Assembly (NCBI GenBank): GCA_963772635.1
Contig: CAVYYK010000056.1
Location: 1-64,000, forward strand
Reading direction: 5' to 3'
Source of the DNA: JAUXFS01 sp963772635
GTDB lineage: Bacteria; Pseudomonadota; Alphaproteobacteria; Rhodospirillales; Defluviicoccaceae
DNA: 64,000 bases
Each line of letters starts with the position of its first letter. Position 1 is the stretch's first letter. The position numbers and the translations under genes are program-made. This document shows, in pieces, positions 1-7,229 of the stretch. The notes under the pieces are model-generated. The model did not search any database. It had not been told where the DNA came from and saw only the letters and a list, made by a program, of their open reading frames with translations.

Positions 1-594
1 AATTATTTGCTGGGTCGGGGTGTTTTTATTGTAAGCACATAAGTACGTGTTCATGGGGTATGCTCTCCTGTTTTACTCTGGTGTCTAAGTGACTGGTCAT
101 TTCAAAGACTTAGCAGCGGTGGCATTCCTGCCCCCTCCGCGTTCTCCCGCGAAAAACATGCGGGAGCCGCGGTCTCCCCCACTGCTAAGTCATTGAAATA
201 ACTAAGCCACTCCGCCAATGTCGTTAAACAGAAGAGCACATCCCATGAACGCAACAACACAGATACCAACTTCCGCCAAGGAGAGCGGAATGGATCATCT
301 TTTTAAAAAGCGTGTACTGTTTGAGTGGTTTAGGGATCGTTAGAAAGAACAGACGCAAACAGAAACATTTCAACAGCAAAAAAGTGTTTGTTTCAATATG
401 AACCCATTGTTTTTACATTGATTTCTGTTCTTTCTTTACGATCCTTTATCCACGAGTTTACACGGTTTGAAAAAAAGCATTATCCATGGAGCGAATCGAA
501 AAACAAAAATCACCCCGATTCCGAATTATTTACTTCCCCCTCCCTTGATCTTTACCACCAGAGAGGAGTAGTTTTAAGTCCTGACAATGACCTT
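1..594. other. AT-rich segment without a supported gene
   Basis: This stretch is visibly poorer in G and C than the sequence after about 1050. It holds a long nested inverted repeat (listed separately) and then only short open frames. One is a 32-codon frame at 245-343 starting after the hairpin, which I do not recognise. Another is a 92-codon frame at 388-666 that needs a TTG start and overlaps the end of the binding-protein fragment on the opposite strand, so I do not accept it as a gene. The base composition suggests DNA of foreign origin or a misjoined contig end. Confidence 0.5.
99..199. repeat. Nested inverted repeat, 18-bp arms with inner hairpin
   Basis: The arms 99-116 and 182-199 are reverse complements with one mismatch in 18 bases. 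Between them lies a second hairpin: CCGCG 137-141 pairs with CGCGG 168-172, and CTCCCGC 144-150 pairs with GCGGGAG 160-166 around a 9-base loop. The structure could fold as a cruciform or a strongly structured RNA. There is no T-run directly after it, so it is not a simple terminator. It could be the end of a small mobile element or an attenuator-like leader, but the sequence does not decide this. Confidence 0.6.
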
Positions 595-1047
595 TTATTC
601 GAGCAGTTTCCATCCCCCCTTGGTCGCTTTGTTCTAACAATATCTTCCATGGAAAGACCGTTATGATCCTGTGGACTGATATTATAGATGCCGCTGAGTC
701 CTACATAACCTTTCGTATTTCTGATGGCATCCCGGATTTTCGCTCTGTCGGGCCCAACCTTTTTTAATGGCATTTATGACAATAAATGCCGCATCGGCGC
801 CATAGGCCACCATGGTACCGGGTTCATGATTGAATTTTGTCTGATATGCTTTCACATAGGCTAGGATTTTCTTTTTCTGAATGTCGCTGTCAGGCAGCTG
901 ATCTCCCACAACGATTTTGGTAGACGGCATCATGACGCCCTCTCCGGCCTCTCCGGCAACTTTCCAGAAAATAGGATCTCCGGCGCCGTGACATTCAAAT
1001 AACGGCGCTTTAATGCCCAGCTGCTTTACATTTTTGGCTACATAATG
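595..1047 (-). pseudogene. Fragment of branched-chain amino acid ABC transporter substrate-binding protein (LivK/Peripla_BP_6)
   Basis: Read in three frames, the minus strand gives the C-terminal third of a periplasmic Leu/Ile/Val-type binding protein: QLGIKAPLFECHGAGDP, then MMPSTKIVVGDQLPDSD, then DRAKIRDAIRNTKGYVGLSG, ending in a KGGWKLLE tail and stop. Two frame breaks are needed, one at a run of A residues near 764 and one near 640. The 5' part is missing: similarity stops abruptly near 1050, where composition changes to high GC. The A-run break looks like a one-base homopolymer indel. The gene is a remnant here whatever the cause, because the first two thirds are absent. Confidence 0.7.
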
Positions 1048-1100
1048 GTGGCCATCGCAGCGGGATCATTTGGCTGCGTGGCCTCACCGACTTCGCCCGG

Positions 1101-1700
1101 ATGGTCGAGGCGAACCCGACGATGGACTGGGTGGCAATGCTCTCCTCCCTGGAGCGGTACAATGCCCACAACCTCCTGCGGGCACAGGCCTATGCGGCTC
1201 GGGAATTGCTCGGCGTGGAGGTGCCGCAAACCATCGCCGGCGGACCGGCGGCGCGGCTCTATTGCTGGCGCGGAGTGGCGAGGTGGCGCCAGCATGGAGC
1301 CGACATCGAGCCACCGCTGTTGCGCCTGTTTCTTAGTGGTCTCGCCTACAGGTGGGACCCGGCCGCCCGTATGATGCCGTTTTCGGTCAAGCTCGTGCGA
1401 CGCCTGCTTTATGGCTCGGAGCCGCCCCCCGTCGGGCCTCCTTCAGGATCGGCATCCGCCTGTGCGTCGCGCCCTCGGCGCAGGGTTCTGGCGAAACCGG
1501 CCGCATCGCCGTTGATCCGTCTGCGACGAAACTCTGTCGCGCACAGACTTGGGTGGCAAAGGTCACGGAGGTGCAAAACCCCACGTTCAACGCCTTCCGC
1601 TCGCTCCTCGGCATCGCGGGGCGGAGTTGAGGCGCCGACCTACTCTGAGCTCTATTCCGGTGAGTGGATGCATCCTACATGTAGTGGGCGTCCGTCCTAA
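1101..1700 (+). CDS. Unrecognised ORF, possibly a gene fragment
   Basis: An open frame whose first ~90 residues have protein-like composition (for example TMDWVAMLSSLERYN and LLRAQAYAARELLGVEVPQ), while the last ~100 residues are arginine and serine rich and look like out-of-frame reading. The likely continuation is in the +2 frame (1352-1630), which reads GSGETGRIAVDPSATKLC and ends in a stop. The protein-like reading begins upstream of the first ATG, so the true start may be missing. I do not recognise the family. It lies directly after the composition break at ~1050 and before an IS1595 remnant, so it is probably accessory debris. Confidence 0.25.
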   Translation: MVEANPTMDWVAMLSSLERYNAHNLLRAQAYAARELLGVEVPQTIAGGPAARLYCWRGVARWRQHGADIEPPLLRLFLSGLAYRWDPAARMMPFSVKLVRRLLYGSEPPPVGPPSGSASACASRPRRRVLAKPAASPLIRLRRNSVAHRLGWQRSRRCKTPRSTPSARSSASRGGVEAPTYSELYSGEWMHPTCSGRPS

Positions 1701-1715
1701 CCGGATAAGCACACT

Positions 1716-2036
1716 ATGTTCGACTTTCCTCATTCTCTCCCGGCTTTTCAGCGCCGCTTCCCCGATGAGGCTGCCTGTGTGGAATGGCTTGCCGCGGCGC
1801 TCGGGCCGGAGGGCTCTCACCGTCTGGCGTGTGGCGGTGTCAAGGCCTGGCGAGTTTCAACCAAGCTATTTACCTGGGAGTGCGCGGGTTGCCGCAACAG
1901 GAAGGGTATGGGAGAACACAGCACGGCACTCCGTGACACTGTCGGTATGCGCAAGGACCCGTCGTGCCCGAGACGCGAGACGGAGTTGAATTGTCCGGCT
2001 GATTGCCGTACATTTTGCAAGAACCCCGAGGAGTGA
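1716..2036 (+). mobile_element. IS1595-family transposase N-terminal remnant
   Basis: The first ~60 residues match the start of IS1595-type transposases: a helical FPDEAACVEWLAAALGPEG segment, then a degraded zinc ribbon in which CxxCG has become CGGVKAW, then the second half FTWECAGC. After this point the frame no longer reads as transposase and stops after 106 residues, with no DDE core. Loss of the first zinc ligand pair and truncation show that it is dead. It sits immediately upstream of a toxin-antitoxin pair, a common place for such debris. Confidence 0.6.
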
Positions 2037-2039
2037 CCA

Positions 2040-2344
2040 ATGTCCACGATTGAGAACACCGAACGACACCGGGCCCCGTGCGGGGCCAACGTCTGGAGGC
2101 GCGCGTGTCACCGGAGCAGAAGGCCCTGTTCCAGCGCGCCGCCGATCTGCAGGGGCGCACGCTCACGGATTTCGTGGTTGCCAGCACCTATGAAGCGGCG
2201 ATCCGCACCATCGAGGACATGCAGACGGTGCGGCTGACCGCCGAGGAGAGCCGGATATTTGCCGAGGCGCTACTGCGCCCCCGCGCGCCGACGGCCGACC
2301 TGAAGGCGGCCGCGCGCCGCTACGTCGAAACTGCCGATCGCTGA
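2040..2344 (+). pseudogene. TacA-type (DUF1778) antitoxin, frame break near start
   Basis: Type II antitoxin partner of the GNAT toxin downstream. The body RLEARVSPEQKALFQRAADL is a ribbon-helix-helix DNA-binding domain of DUF1778, followed by a helix and a toxin-binding tail. The best start is the ATG at 2040, with GAGGAG just upstream, and its first residues MSTIENTERHR are typical for the family. They are in a different frame from the body, so an indel near 2070-2080 is needed. If there is no indel, translation would begin at the GTG at 2078 and lose the N-terminus. The stop is 12 bases before the toxin start, so the two form an operon. Such antitoxins repress their own operon. Confidence 0.65.
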
Positions 2345-2356
2345 GCGGCCGCCGCC

Positions 2357-2858
2357 GTGCCGCCGCCGAGGGTCGAGCGGCTGTCCGACCGCCACGATCG
2401 GACGGTATTCGCCAGCGGTGTCGACCCGCTCGACCGGTACCTCCGGACGCAGGCCAGCCAGGACGTGCGAAGGCGGGTGGCTGCATGTTTCGTGCTTGTG
2501 GCTGGCGATGATCCTGCGACGATCGGCTACTACACCCTCGCCGCCGCCAGCGTGGCGCTGGTCGACCTTCCCGAGAAACTGGCGAAGCGGCTGCCTCGTT
2601 ACCCGACCGTGCCGGCGATCTTGATGGGGCGGCTGGCTGTCGACGAGCGGTACCGCGGGCGCAGGTTCGGTGAGTTCCTCCTTTTCGACGCCTTCAGCCG
2701 AGCCTTGCGCAGCGATATCGCGTCCTATGCGTTCATCGTCGATGCCATAGGACGACTCCGCCGCCCGCTTCTACAGCCGATATCGGTTCCTGTCGCTGAC
2801 CCGAGGAGGGCGCCGGCAGTTCCTTCCCATGGCCGAGGTCGCCAAGCTGTTCGCGTAG
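2357..2858 (+). pseudogene. GNAT-family toxin TacT, frameshifted near C-terminus
   Basis: Acetyltransferase toxin of the TacAT class, which acetylates aminoacyl-tRNA and halts translation. Family marks are the start RVERLSDRHDR, a GYYTLAAASV strand, and the acetyl-CoA site LAVDERYRGRRFGEFLL at about residues 94-110. The frame then breaks after FIVDA near 2748. In the next frame the expected end follows: DDSAARFYSRYRFLSLTRGG and a closing FLPMAEVAKLFA, stop at 2856-2858. A single inserted base accounts for this. Read without correction, the product would end in an unrelated arginine-rich tail. With the antitoxin also broken, the pair is either dead or hit by sequencing indels. Confidence 0.7.
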
Positions 2859-3197
2859 CGAGCGCCGTTTCTCTGTCTTGATTCGCGAATTAGTCTCCTC
2901 CGACGAGCACTTCGGGGATCGAGGCCGGCGGCAACGGTGGGGGACCTGAAGGTGTGGCTGAGGTCGTAGATGCGGGCATCCTTCAGGCCGGCGCCAGCGT
3001 GATGTCTTGCTCTGAATGTGAGCACTCATGAGGCCGCATCGAACGGGTGGACGGTATTTTTGGCAAACAGGGAAAGGACCTCATGCAGTAGGTTCCGGTG
3101 GTTGAGGGCCCCCGCAACCAAATCAAAAAATCACCGCACTGCCAGCGCCAAAGTGCGAAAGATGCCGGGCACTACCGTCTACCGGCCTTTGCGTCGC
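2859..3197. other. Gap with tyrosine-recombinase scrap on the minus strand
   Basis: No intact gene. On the minus strand at about 2925-3000 the reading GLKDARIYDLSHTFRS resembles the part of phage-type integrases that carries the HxxR motif (normally IHDLRHSFAS). The first Arg of the motif is lost and the reading dissolves within 30 residues. The rest of the gap shows nothing I can identify. The scrap suggests that the toxin-antitoxin pair came in with an integrative element. Confidence 0.4.
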
Positions 3198-3599
3198 TCA
3201 CATGACGTATTTCGCCGCGAAGAAACCGGCCGTCGCTGAAAGCCCGGTCAGGAAGGCGCCCCACGCCATGTCTACGACCGCCACGGCAACCGGCCAGTCG
3301 CGCAGGGTGGCGAGGTTGGTCATGTCGTACGTTGCGTAGGCGAAGAAGCCGAAAAGGGAACCCATGATCAGGGAGGTGCGCCACGAGCCGGACTCGAGCG
3401 CCGGAGATATGGCGAAGATGACGATGCCGGCGATGTAGAGGAGATAGAAGATGACCGCCGCCGTGACGTTTATCTGATCGGCCAGCAGTGCGCCGATGTT
3501 GGTCCGATAGAACGCCTTCGCCGCGAACCCGAGCCACACCAGGTCGACAAGCAGGAAAACTGTCGCCGTGACTGCATAGGCGACGAAATACTTCAGCAT
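3198..3599 (-). CDS. DUF2177 family membrane protein
   Basis: A 133-residue protein made almost wholly of four hydrophobic segments, starting MLKYFVAYAVTATVFLLVDLVW and carrying the family pattern WLGFAAKAFYR and FAYATYDMTNLATL. The start at 3599 is chosen because homologues begin at this MLK; the frame upstream is open but arginine-rich. Function is unknown. It lies 58 bases downstream of rpoH on the same strand and probably shares its transcript. Genes of this family often sit among ECF-sigma-controlled stress genes in alphaproteobacteria, which fits the neighbourhood, but this is context only. Confidence 0.75.
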   Translation of the reverse strand: MLKYFVAYAVTATVFLLVDLVWLGFAAKAFYRTNIGALLADQINVTAAVIFYLLYIAGIVIFAISPALESGSWRTSLIMGSLFGFFAYATYDMTNLATLRDWPVAVAVVDMAWGAFLTGLSATAGFFAAKYVM

Positions 3600-3657
3600 A
3601 CCGCAGACCTCGTTGTTCCACCCGGACGTGCAGGCGGCGGATCGGATTGCACCAGCC

Positions 3658-4617
3658 CTACGCGGCGCGGGCGCATCCGATCGCGTCACCAATACCGCTT
3701 CGGGCGAAGAGGTTGGGCCGGCCGTCGCCGGAGGCCCCGGCGACCGCCTTCTTCAGCTTCCCCAGGGCGCCGACCTCGATCTGTCGGACCCGCTCGCGCG
3801 AGACGCCGAAGCGCCGGCCGAGAACCTCCAAAGTCGCGGGGGACTCGACGAGATGGCGCGCGGCGACGATTTCCCGTTCGCGCTCGGTGAGGTGCCGCAT
3901 CGCCCCGGTGAGAAGCCGGCGCTGGAACCCGCCCTCCTGCCGCGCCGCCAACCGCTCTTCCTGGTTGTCCTCGTCGTCGACGAGGAAGTCCTGCCACTGC
4001 GACTCGCCTTCGGCGCGGACGGGCGCGTTCAGCGACGGGTCGGAGCCGGCGAGGCGTCGGTTCATGTCGGTGACGGCGGATTCGGGCACGCCCAGCGACG
4101 TGGCGATGCGCCGCGTGTTCTCGGGCGTCAGATCGCCTTCCTCCAACGCCTGCAATTGCATCTTGATCCGCCGCAGATTGAAGAACAGCTTCTTCTGATC
4201 CGCGGTCGTGCCCATTTTGACCATCGACCACGAGTTGATGATGTACTCCTGGATGGCGGCGCGGATCCACCACATGGCGTAGGTCGACAGCCGAAAACCG
4301 CGGTTTGGATCGAAACGTTGAACCGCCTGCATCAGCCCGAGATTGCCCTGGGAGATCAGGTCGTCGACGGGCAAGCCGTAACCGCGATAGCCCATCGCGA
4401 TCTTGACGACGAGGCGCAGGTGGCTGGTGACCAGCCGGTCGGACGCCTCGATGTCGCCGTGTTCGGCCCAACGCCGCGCCAGCGCCAACTCTTCGTCGGC
4501 GGTGAGCATCGGCTGCTTGAGCACCCCACGGATGAAGGGGGCCGCGTCGGAGCCGTGGGCGCCGCCGACCTTGGATCTGGACTGCCGAATGGTATTCGCT
4601 GTCTGTTTGGTCATCAT
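3658..4617 (-). CDS. rpoH: RNA polymerase sigma-32 factor RpoH (RpoHII-like)
   Basis: Heat-shock/oxidative-stress sigma factor of 319 residues. Region 2 (about residues 62-125) contains LRLVVKIAMGYRGYGLPVDDL and AMWWIRAAIQEYI. The RpoH box QKKLFFNLR is at 141-149, and region 4 with VSRERVRQIE is near residue 275. This box separates RpoH from other sigma-70 proteins. In Rhodobacter sphaeroides the second RpoH is switched on by RpoE during singlet-oxygen stress; here a matching promoter-like site lies at 4669-4698, and rpoE itself is 10 kb away. I infer that this copy is the RpoHII-type relay. The gene is intact, and DUF2177 follows on the same strand. Confidence 0.92.
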   Translation of the reverse strand: MMTKQTANTIRQSRSKVGGAHGSDAAPFIRGVLKQPMLTADEELALARRWAEHGDIEASDRLVTSHLRLVVKIAMGYRGYGLPVDDLISQGNLGLMQAVQRFDPNRGFRLSTYAMWWIRAAIQEYIINSWSMVKMGTTADQKKLFFNLRRIKMQLQALEEGDLTPENTRRIATSLGVPESAVTDMNRRLAGSDPSLNAPVRAEGESQWQDFLVDDEDNQEERLAARQEGGFQRRLLTGAMRHLTEREREIVAARHLVESPATLEVLGRRFGVSRERVRQIEVGALGKLKKAVAGASGDGRPNLFARSGIGDAIGCARAA

Positions 4618-4668
4618 CCTTGCACGGGACCGTTCCCGTTCCTCCTGTTAGCAATTCTCTTGCATCTG

Positions 4669-4698
4669 GTTCTACGTGCGGACGCGCCAGGCGGATTA
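4669..4698 (-). promoter_or_regulatory. Putative RpoE (ECF sigma) promoter of rpoH
   Basis: On the minus strand, TAATCC (4698-4693) is followed by exactly 18 bases and TAGAAC (4674-4669). This fits the pattern TGATCC-N18-TAnnnn seen at the rpoE and FAD-oxidoreductase promoters of this window, with one change in the -35 box. Transcription would begin about 45 bases before the rpoH ATG. It is the weakest -35 of the set, so it rests mainly on spacing and on the known control of RpoHII by RpoE in Rhodobacter. Confidence 0.5.
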
Positions 4699-4733
4699 TC
4701 GAAACGGAAATAAACCGAACGGCCCATGAAGGC

Positions 4734-6296
4734 TTAGACGGTGACCGGGCCGGATCGGCAGACGCGGTCGAGGAAACGTTCGGCCTGGCTTTTCATCGAA
4801 GCAACGCGCTCGGTCGGCATCCGGTCCAGGGTCCGATAGATCAGCGCCATCCGCGGATTGCCAGCCAGTTTGACGCGGTGTTCGGCGAGGAAGTTCCAAT
4901 ACAGAAAGTTGAACGGACAGGCGTCCGGCCCGGTCGCCTTGTCGACGTCGTAGCGGCAGCCGCAGCAGTAGTCGGACATCCGCCGGATGTATTTGCCGCT
5001 GGCGGCGTAGGGCTTGGACGCGAGTACGCCGCCGTCGGCGAACAGCGCCATCCCGTGGGTGTTCGGTAGTTCGACCCATTCGTAGGCGTCGGCATAGACG
5101 CCGAGATACCACGCCGACACCTCCTTGGGATCGAGGCCGGCGATCAGCGCGAAATTCCCCGTAACCATCAGCCGCTGGATATGATGGGCATAGGCCTGTT
5201 CTCGAGTTTGGGTGACGCATTGGCGCAGGCACTCGAGGTCGGTCTCGCCGCTCCAGTAGAAATCGGGCAGCCGGCGTCTGGCGGCGAAGAAGTTGGTCTC
5301 GGCGTACTCGGGCATCCTCAGCCAGTAGATGCCGCGGGTGAACTCGCGCCAGCCGATCACCTGGCGGATAAATCCTTCGGCGGCGTTCAGCGGAACCCGG
5401 CCCGCCCGGTATTCGGCCTCGACACGCCGGCAGACGGCGAGGGGGTCGAGCAGGCCGACGTTCAGGTACAGGCTGGTCACCGCGTGATAGAGCGTCTTCT
5501 CCCCCCGCCTCATCGCGTCCTGGTAGTCGCCGAACTTGGGCAACGCCTCGCGGACGAAATGCTCGAAGGCGGCGTCCGCCTGCGAGCGGGTGACCGCAAA
5601 CCAGAACGGATCCAGGTCGCCGAAATGATCGGCGAACCGGTTCCGTACCAGGTCGACGACCTCACGGGTGATCGCGTCCGGCTCGAATCGTGCGGGTTCG
5701 GGGGGGCGCGCGTCGGCCGGCAACGCCTTCCTGTTGTCGGCGTCGAAGTTCCATCGCCCGCCGACCGGTTCGCCGACATCGTCGATCAGCAGCCCGGTCC
5801 TGCGCCGCATGTCCCGATAGAAATACTCCATGCGCAGGCTCTTCCGGCCCTTCGCCCAGTTAGCGAAATCCGCGCGCGAGGCGAGGAAGCGGTCATCGTC
5901 GCGGATCTCGACCGGGACGCCGGTCTCGTTCTGCCAGCCGAGCATGTCCTCGCGCACCCGCCATTCGCCGGGCTCGGTGACCACGATGCGTTGCGGCCGG
6001 TGACGCTCGACCGCCGCGGCCAGCGCCGAACGAAAGCCTCGCGCTTCGTCGCTCGTCTCCAGGGTCCGGTAGTCGACGTTCAAGCCTTCGGCGCGGAGGT
6101 CCTCGGCAAAATGCCGCATGGCGGAGAGAACGAAGGCGATCTTCTTCTTGTGGTGGGGGGCGTAGCCGCACTCTTCCAGGACTTCCGCCATCAGTACCAC
6201 ATCGCGGTCCGGGTCGAGGTCGCGGAGGCTCGACATCCGGCGACTGAGTTGATCGCCGAGGACGAAGCGAAGGGTTCGGACCGGCGCGGCGGCCAT
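4734..6296 (-). CDS. phrB: FeS-containing bacterial photolyase/cryptochrome (PhrB type)
   Basis: DNA photolyase of the FeS-BCP class (deoxyribodipyrimidine photolyase-related proteins), 520 residues. The N-terminal Rossmann domain begins LRFVLGDQLS. The FAD-binding helical part contains EGFIRQVIGWREFTRG and HHIQRLMVTGN. Four cysteines at 356, 444, 447 and 460 have the same mutual spacing as the 4Fe-4S ligands C350, C438, C441 and C454 of Agrobacterium PhrB, a (6-4) photolyase. So the cluster site is complete. PhrB-type proteins also bind a lumazine antenna, so pterin/flavin supply is relevant. It is second in an operon behind an SDR gene (10-base gap), under a putative RpoE promoter. Confidence 0.93.
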   Translation of the reverse strand: MAAAPVRTLRFVLGDQLSRRMSSLRDLDPDRDVVLMAEVLEECGYAPHHKKKIAFVLSAMRHFAEDLRAEGLNVDYRTLETSDEARGFRSALAAAVERHRPQRIVVTEPGEWRVREDMLGWQNETGVPVEIRDDDRFLASRADFANWAKGRKSLRMEYFYRDMRRRTGLLIDDVGEPVGGRWNFDADNRKALPADARPPEPARFEPDAITREVVDLVRNRFADHFGDLDPFWFAVTRSQADAAFEHFVREALPKFGDYQDAMRRGEKTLYHAVTSLYLNVGLLDPLAVCRRVEAEYRAGRVPLNAAEGFIRQVIGWREFTRGIYWLRMPEYAETNFFAARRRLPDFYWSGETDLECLRQCVTQTREQAYAHHIQRLMVTGNFALIAGLDPKEVSAWYLGVYADAYEWVELPNTHGMALFADGGVLASKPYAASGKYIRRMSDYCCGCRYDVDKATGPDACPFNFLYWNFLAEHRVKLAGNPRMALIYRTLDRMPTERVASMKSQAERFLDRVCRSGPVTV

Positions 6297-6306
6297 CGAA
6301 GATCCC

Positions 6307-7035
6307 TCAACCCTTGGTTCGCACCCGCGAACGGCCGCCGTCCACCGCCATCACCTGACCGGTGATCCACCCGCTGTCGGGGCCGAGCAGGAATGCGGCG
6401 GCGGCGGCGATGTCGTCGGGTTCGCCGAGCCGGGGGATCGCGTGGAGCTGGGCGATGCCCTTGGCCATCGCCTCGTTGCGAACGAGGCTCTCGGCCAGTG
6501 GCGTGCGGGTCAGGCTGGGGGCGACGGCGTTGACCCGAACCTTCGGCGCCAGTTCGGCGGCGAGCGCCCGGGTCAGCCCTTCGACCCCGCCCTTCGCCGC
6601 CGAGATGACGGTATGGTTGGGAAAACCCTGGTCGACGGCGACGGTCGAAAACAGAACGACCGAACCGTTCGCCGCCTCCAGCGCCTTCTGCGCCGCCTTC
6701 ACCGCCAGCGCCGCCCCGACCACGTTCAGCCGATAGGCTTCGATGAAGTCCTCTTCGCGAACGGCCCGCAACGGCTTGATGACGATCGACCCCACGCAGT
6801 AGGCGAGGCCGGCGAGACCACCCTCCGCCGCCGCCTGCTCGACCACCCGGTCGAGCGAAGGGGCGTCCAGAACGTCGCAAGCGTCATGGCGGGCTCCCGT
6901 TTCCCGGGCCAGATCGGCCAGCTTGTCCCGCGAACGCGCCGCGAGAAACAGGGGTACTCGTCGTGCGGCGAGGCTGCGGGCCAACGCCTGCCCGACACCA
7001 CCCGTGGCGCCGAGGATCAGGACGGGTGCGGACAT
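6307..7035 (-). CDS. Short-chain dehydrogenase/reductase (SDR)
   Basis: Classical SDR of 242 residues. The NAD(P) site GATGGVGQ is at the N-terminus, followed by the acidic DVLDA turn. The family catalytic Tyr is not conserved: the usual YxxxK region reads VISAAKGGVEGL, so the Tyr position is replaced while the Lys stays. The enzyme may therefore be an atypical or non-catalytic member. The start at 7035 is set by GAGGAGG nine bases upstream; an ATG closer to it is out of frame. The gene leads the operon with the photolyase and is divergent from the FAD-oxidoreductase operon. The substrate cannot be inferred. Confidence 0.85.
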   Translation of the reverse strand: MSAPVLILGATGGVGQALARSLAARRVPLFLAARSRDKLADLARETGARHDACDVLDAPSLDRVVEQAAAEGGLAGLAYCVGSIVIKPLRAVREEDFIEAYRLNVVGAALAVKAAQKALEAANGSVVLFSTVAVDQGFPNHTVISAAKGGVEGLTRALAAELAPKVRVNAVAPSLTRTPLAESLVRNEAMAKGIAQLHAIPRLGEPDDIAAAAAFLLGPDSGWITGQVMAVDGGRSRVRTKG

Positions 7036-7070
7036 TAATACATTCCTCCTCAAGGGGGTGGGGAACAATG

Positions 7071-7100
7071 CCTCTACGCGGACGGCGATGGATCGGATCT
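7071..7100 (-). promoter_or_regulatory. Putative RpoE promoter of the SDR-photolyase operon
   Basis: AGATCC (7100-7095) and TAGAGG (7076-7071) on the minus strand are separated by 18 bases. The predicted start is about 30 bases before the SDR ATG. It lies back to back with the divergent site at 7172-7201, so the intergenic region of under 200 bases would fire in both directions under one sigma factor. Confidence 0.55.
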
Positions 7101-7171
7101 GTCCCCTTGCCCGGCCCGACCCCCGCGGCTCGATCCGGTCGGCTCGAGCGGGCAGGACAAAGGTAGCCGGG

Positions 7172-7201
7172 TGATCCGGGAGGGTGCGGGCCGCGTAAGT
7201 G
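7172..7201 (+). promoter_or_regulatory. Putative RpoE promoter of the FAD-oxidoreductase operon
   Basis: TGATCC (7172-7177), 18 bases, TAAGTG (7196-7201). This is the best match in the window to the RpoE/ChrR promoter of Rhodobacter sphaeroides, as I recall it (TGATCC and TAAGTA-like boxes). The predicted start is about 20 bases upstream of the ATG at 7230. Confidence 0.7.
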
Positions 7202-7229
7202 TGCTAAACCCCCGCTTGAGGATCGTCAG

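Noticed and set aside
388..666. 92-codon frame in the AT-rich start segment
   Set aside because: Needs a TTG start, overlaps the end of the LivK fragment on the other strand and has no family pattern.
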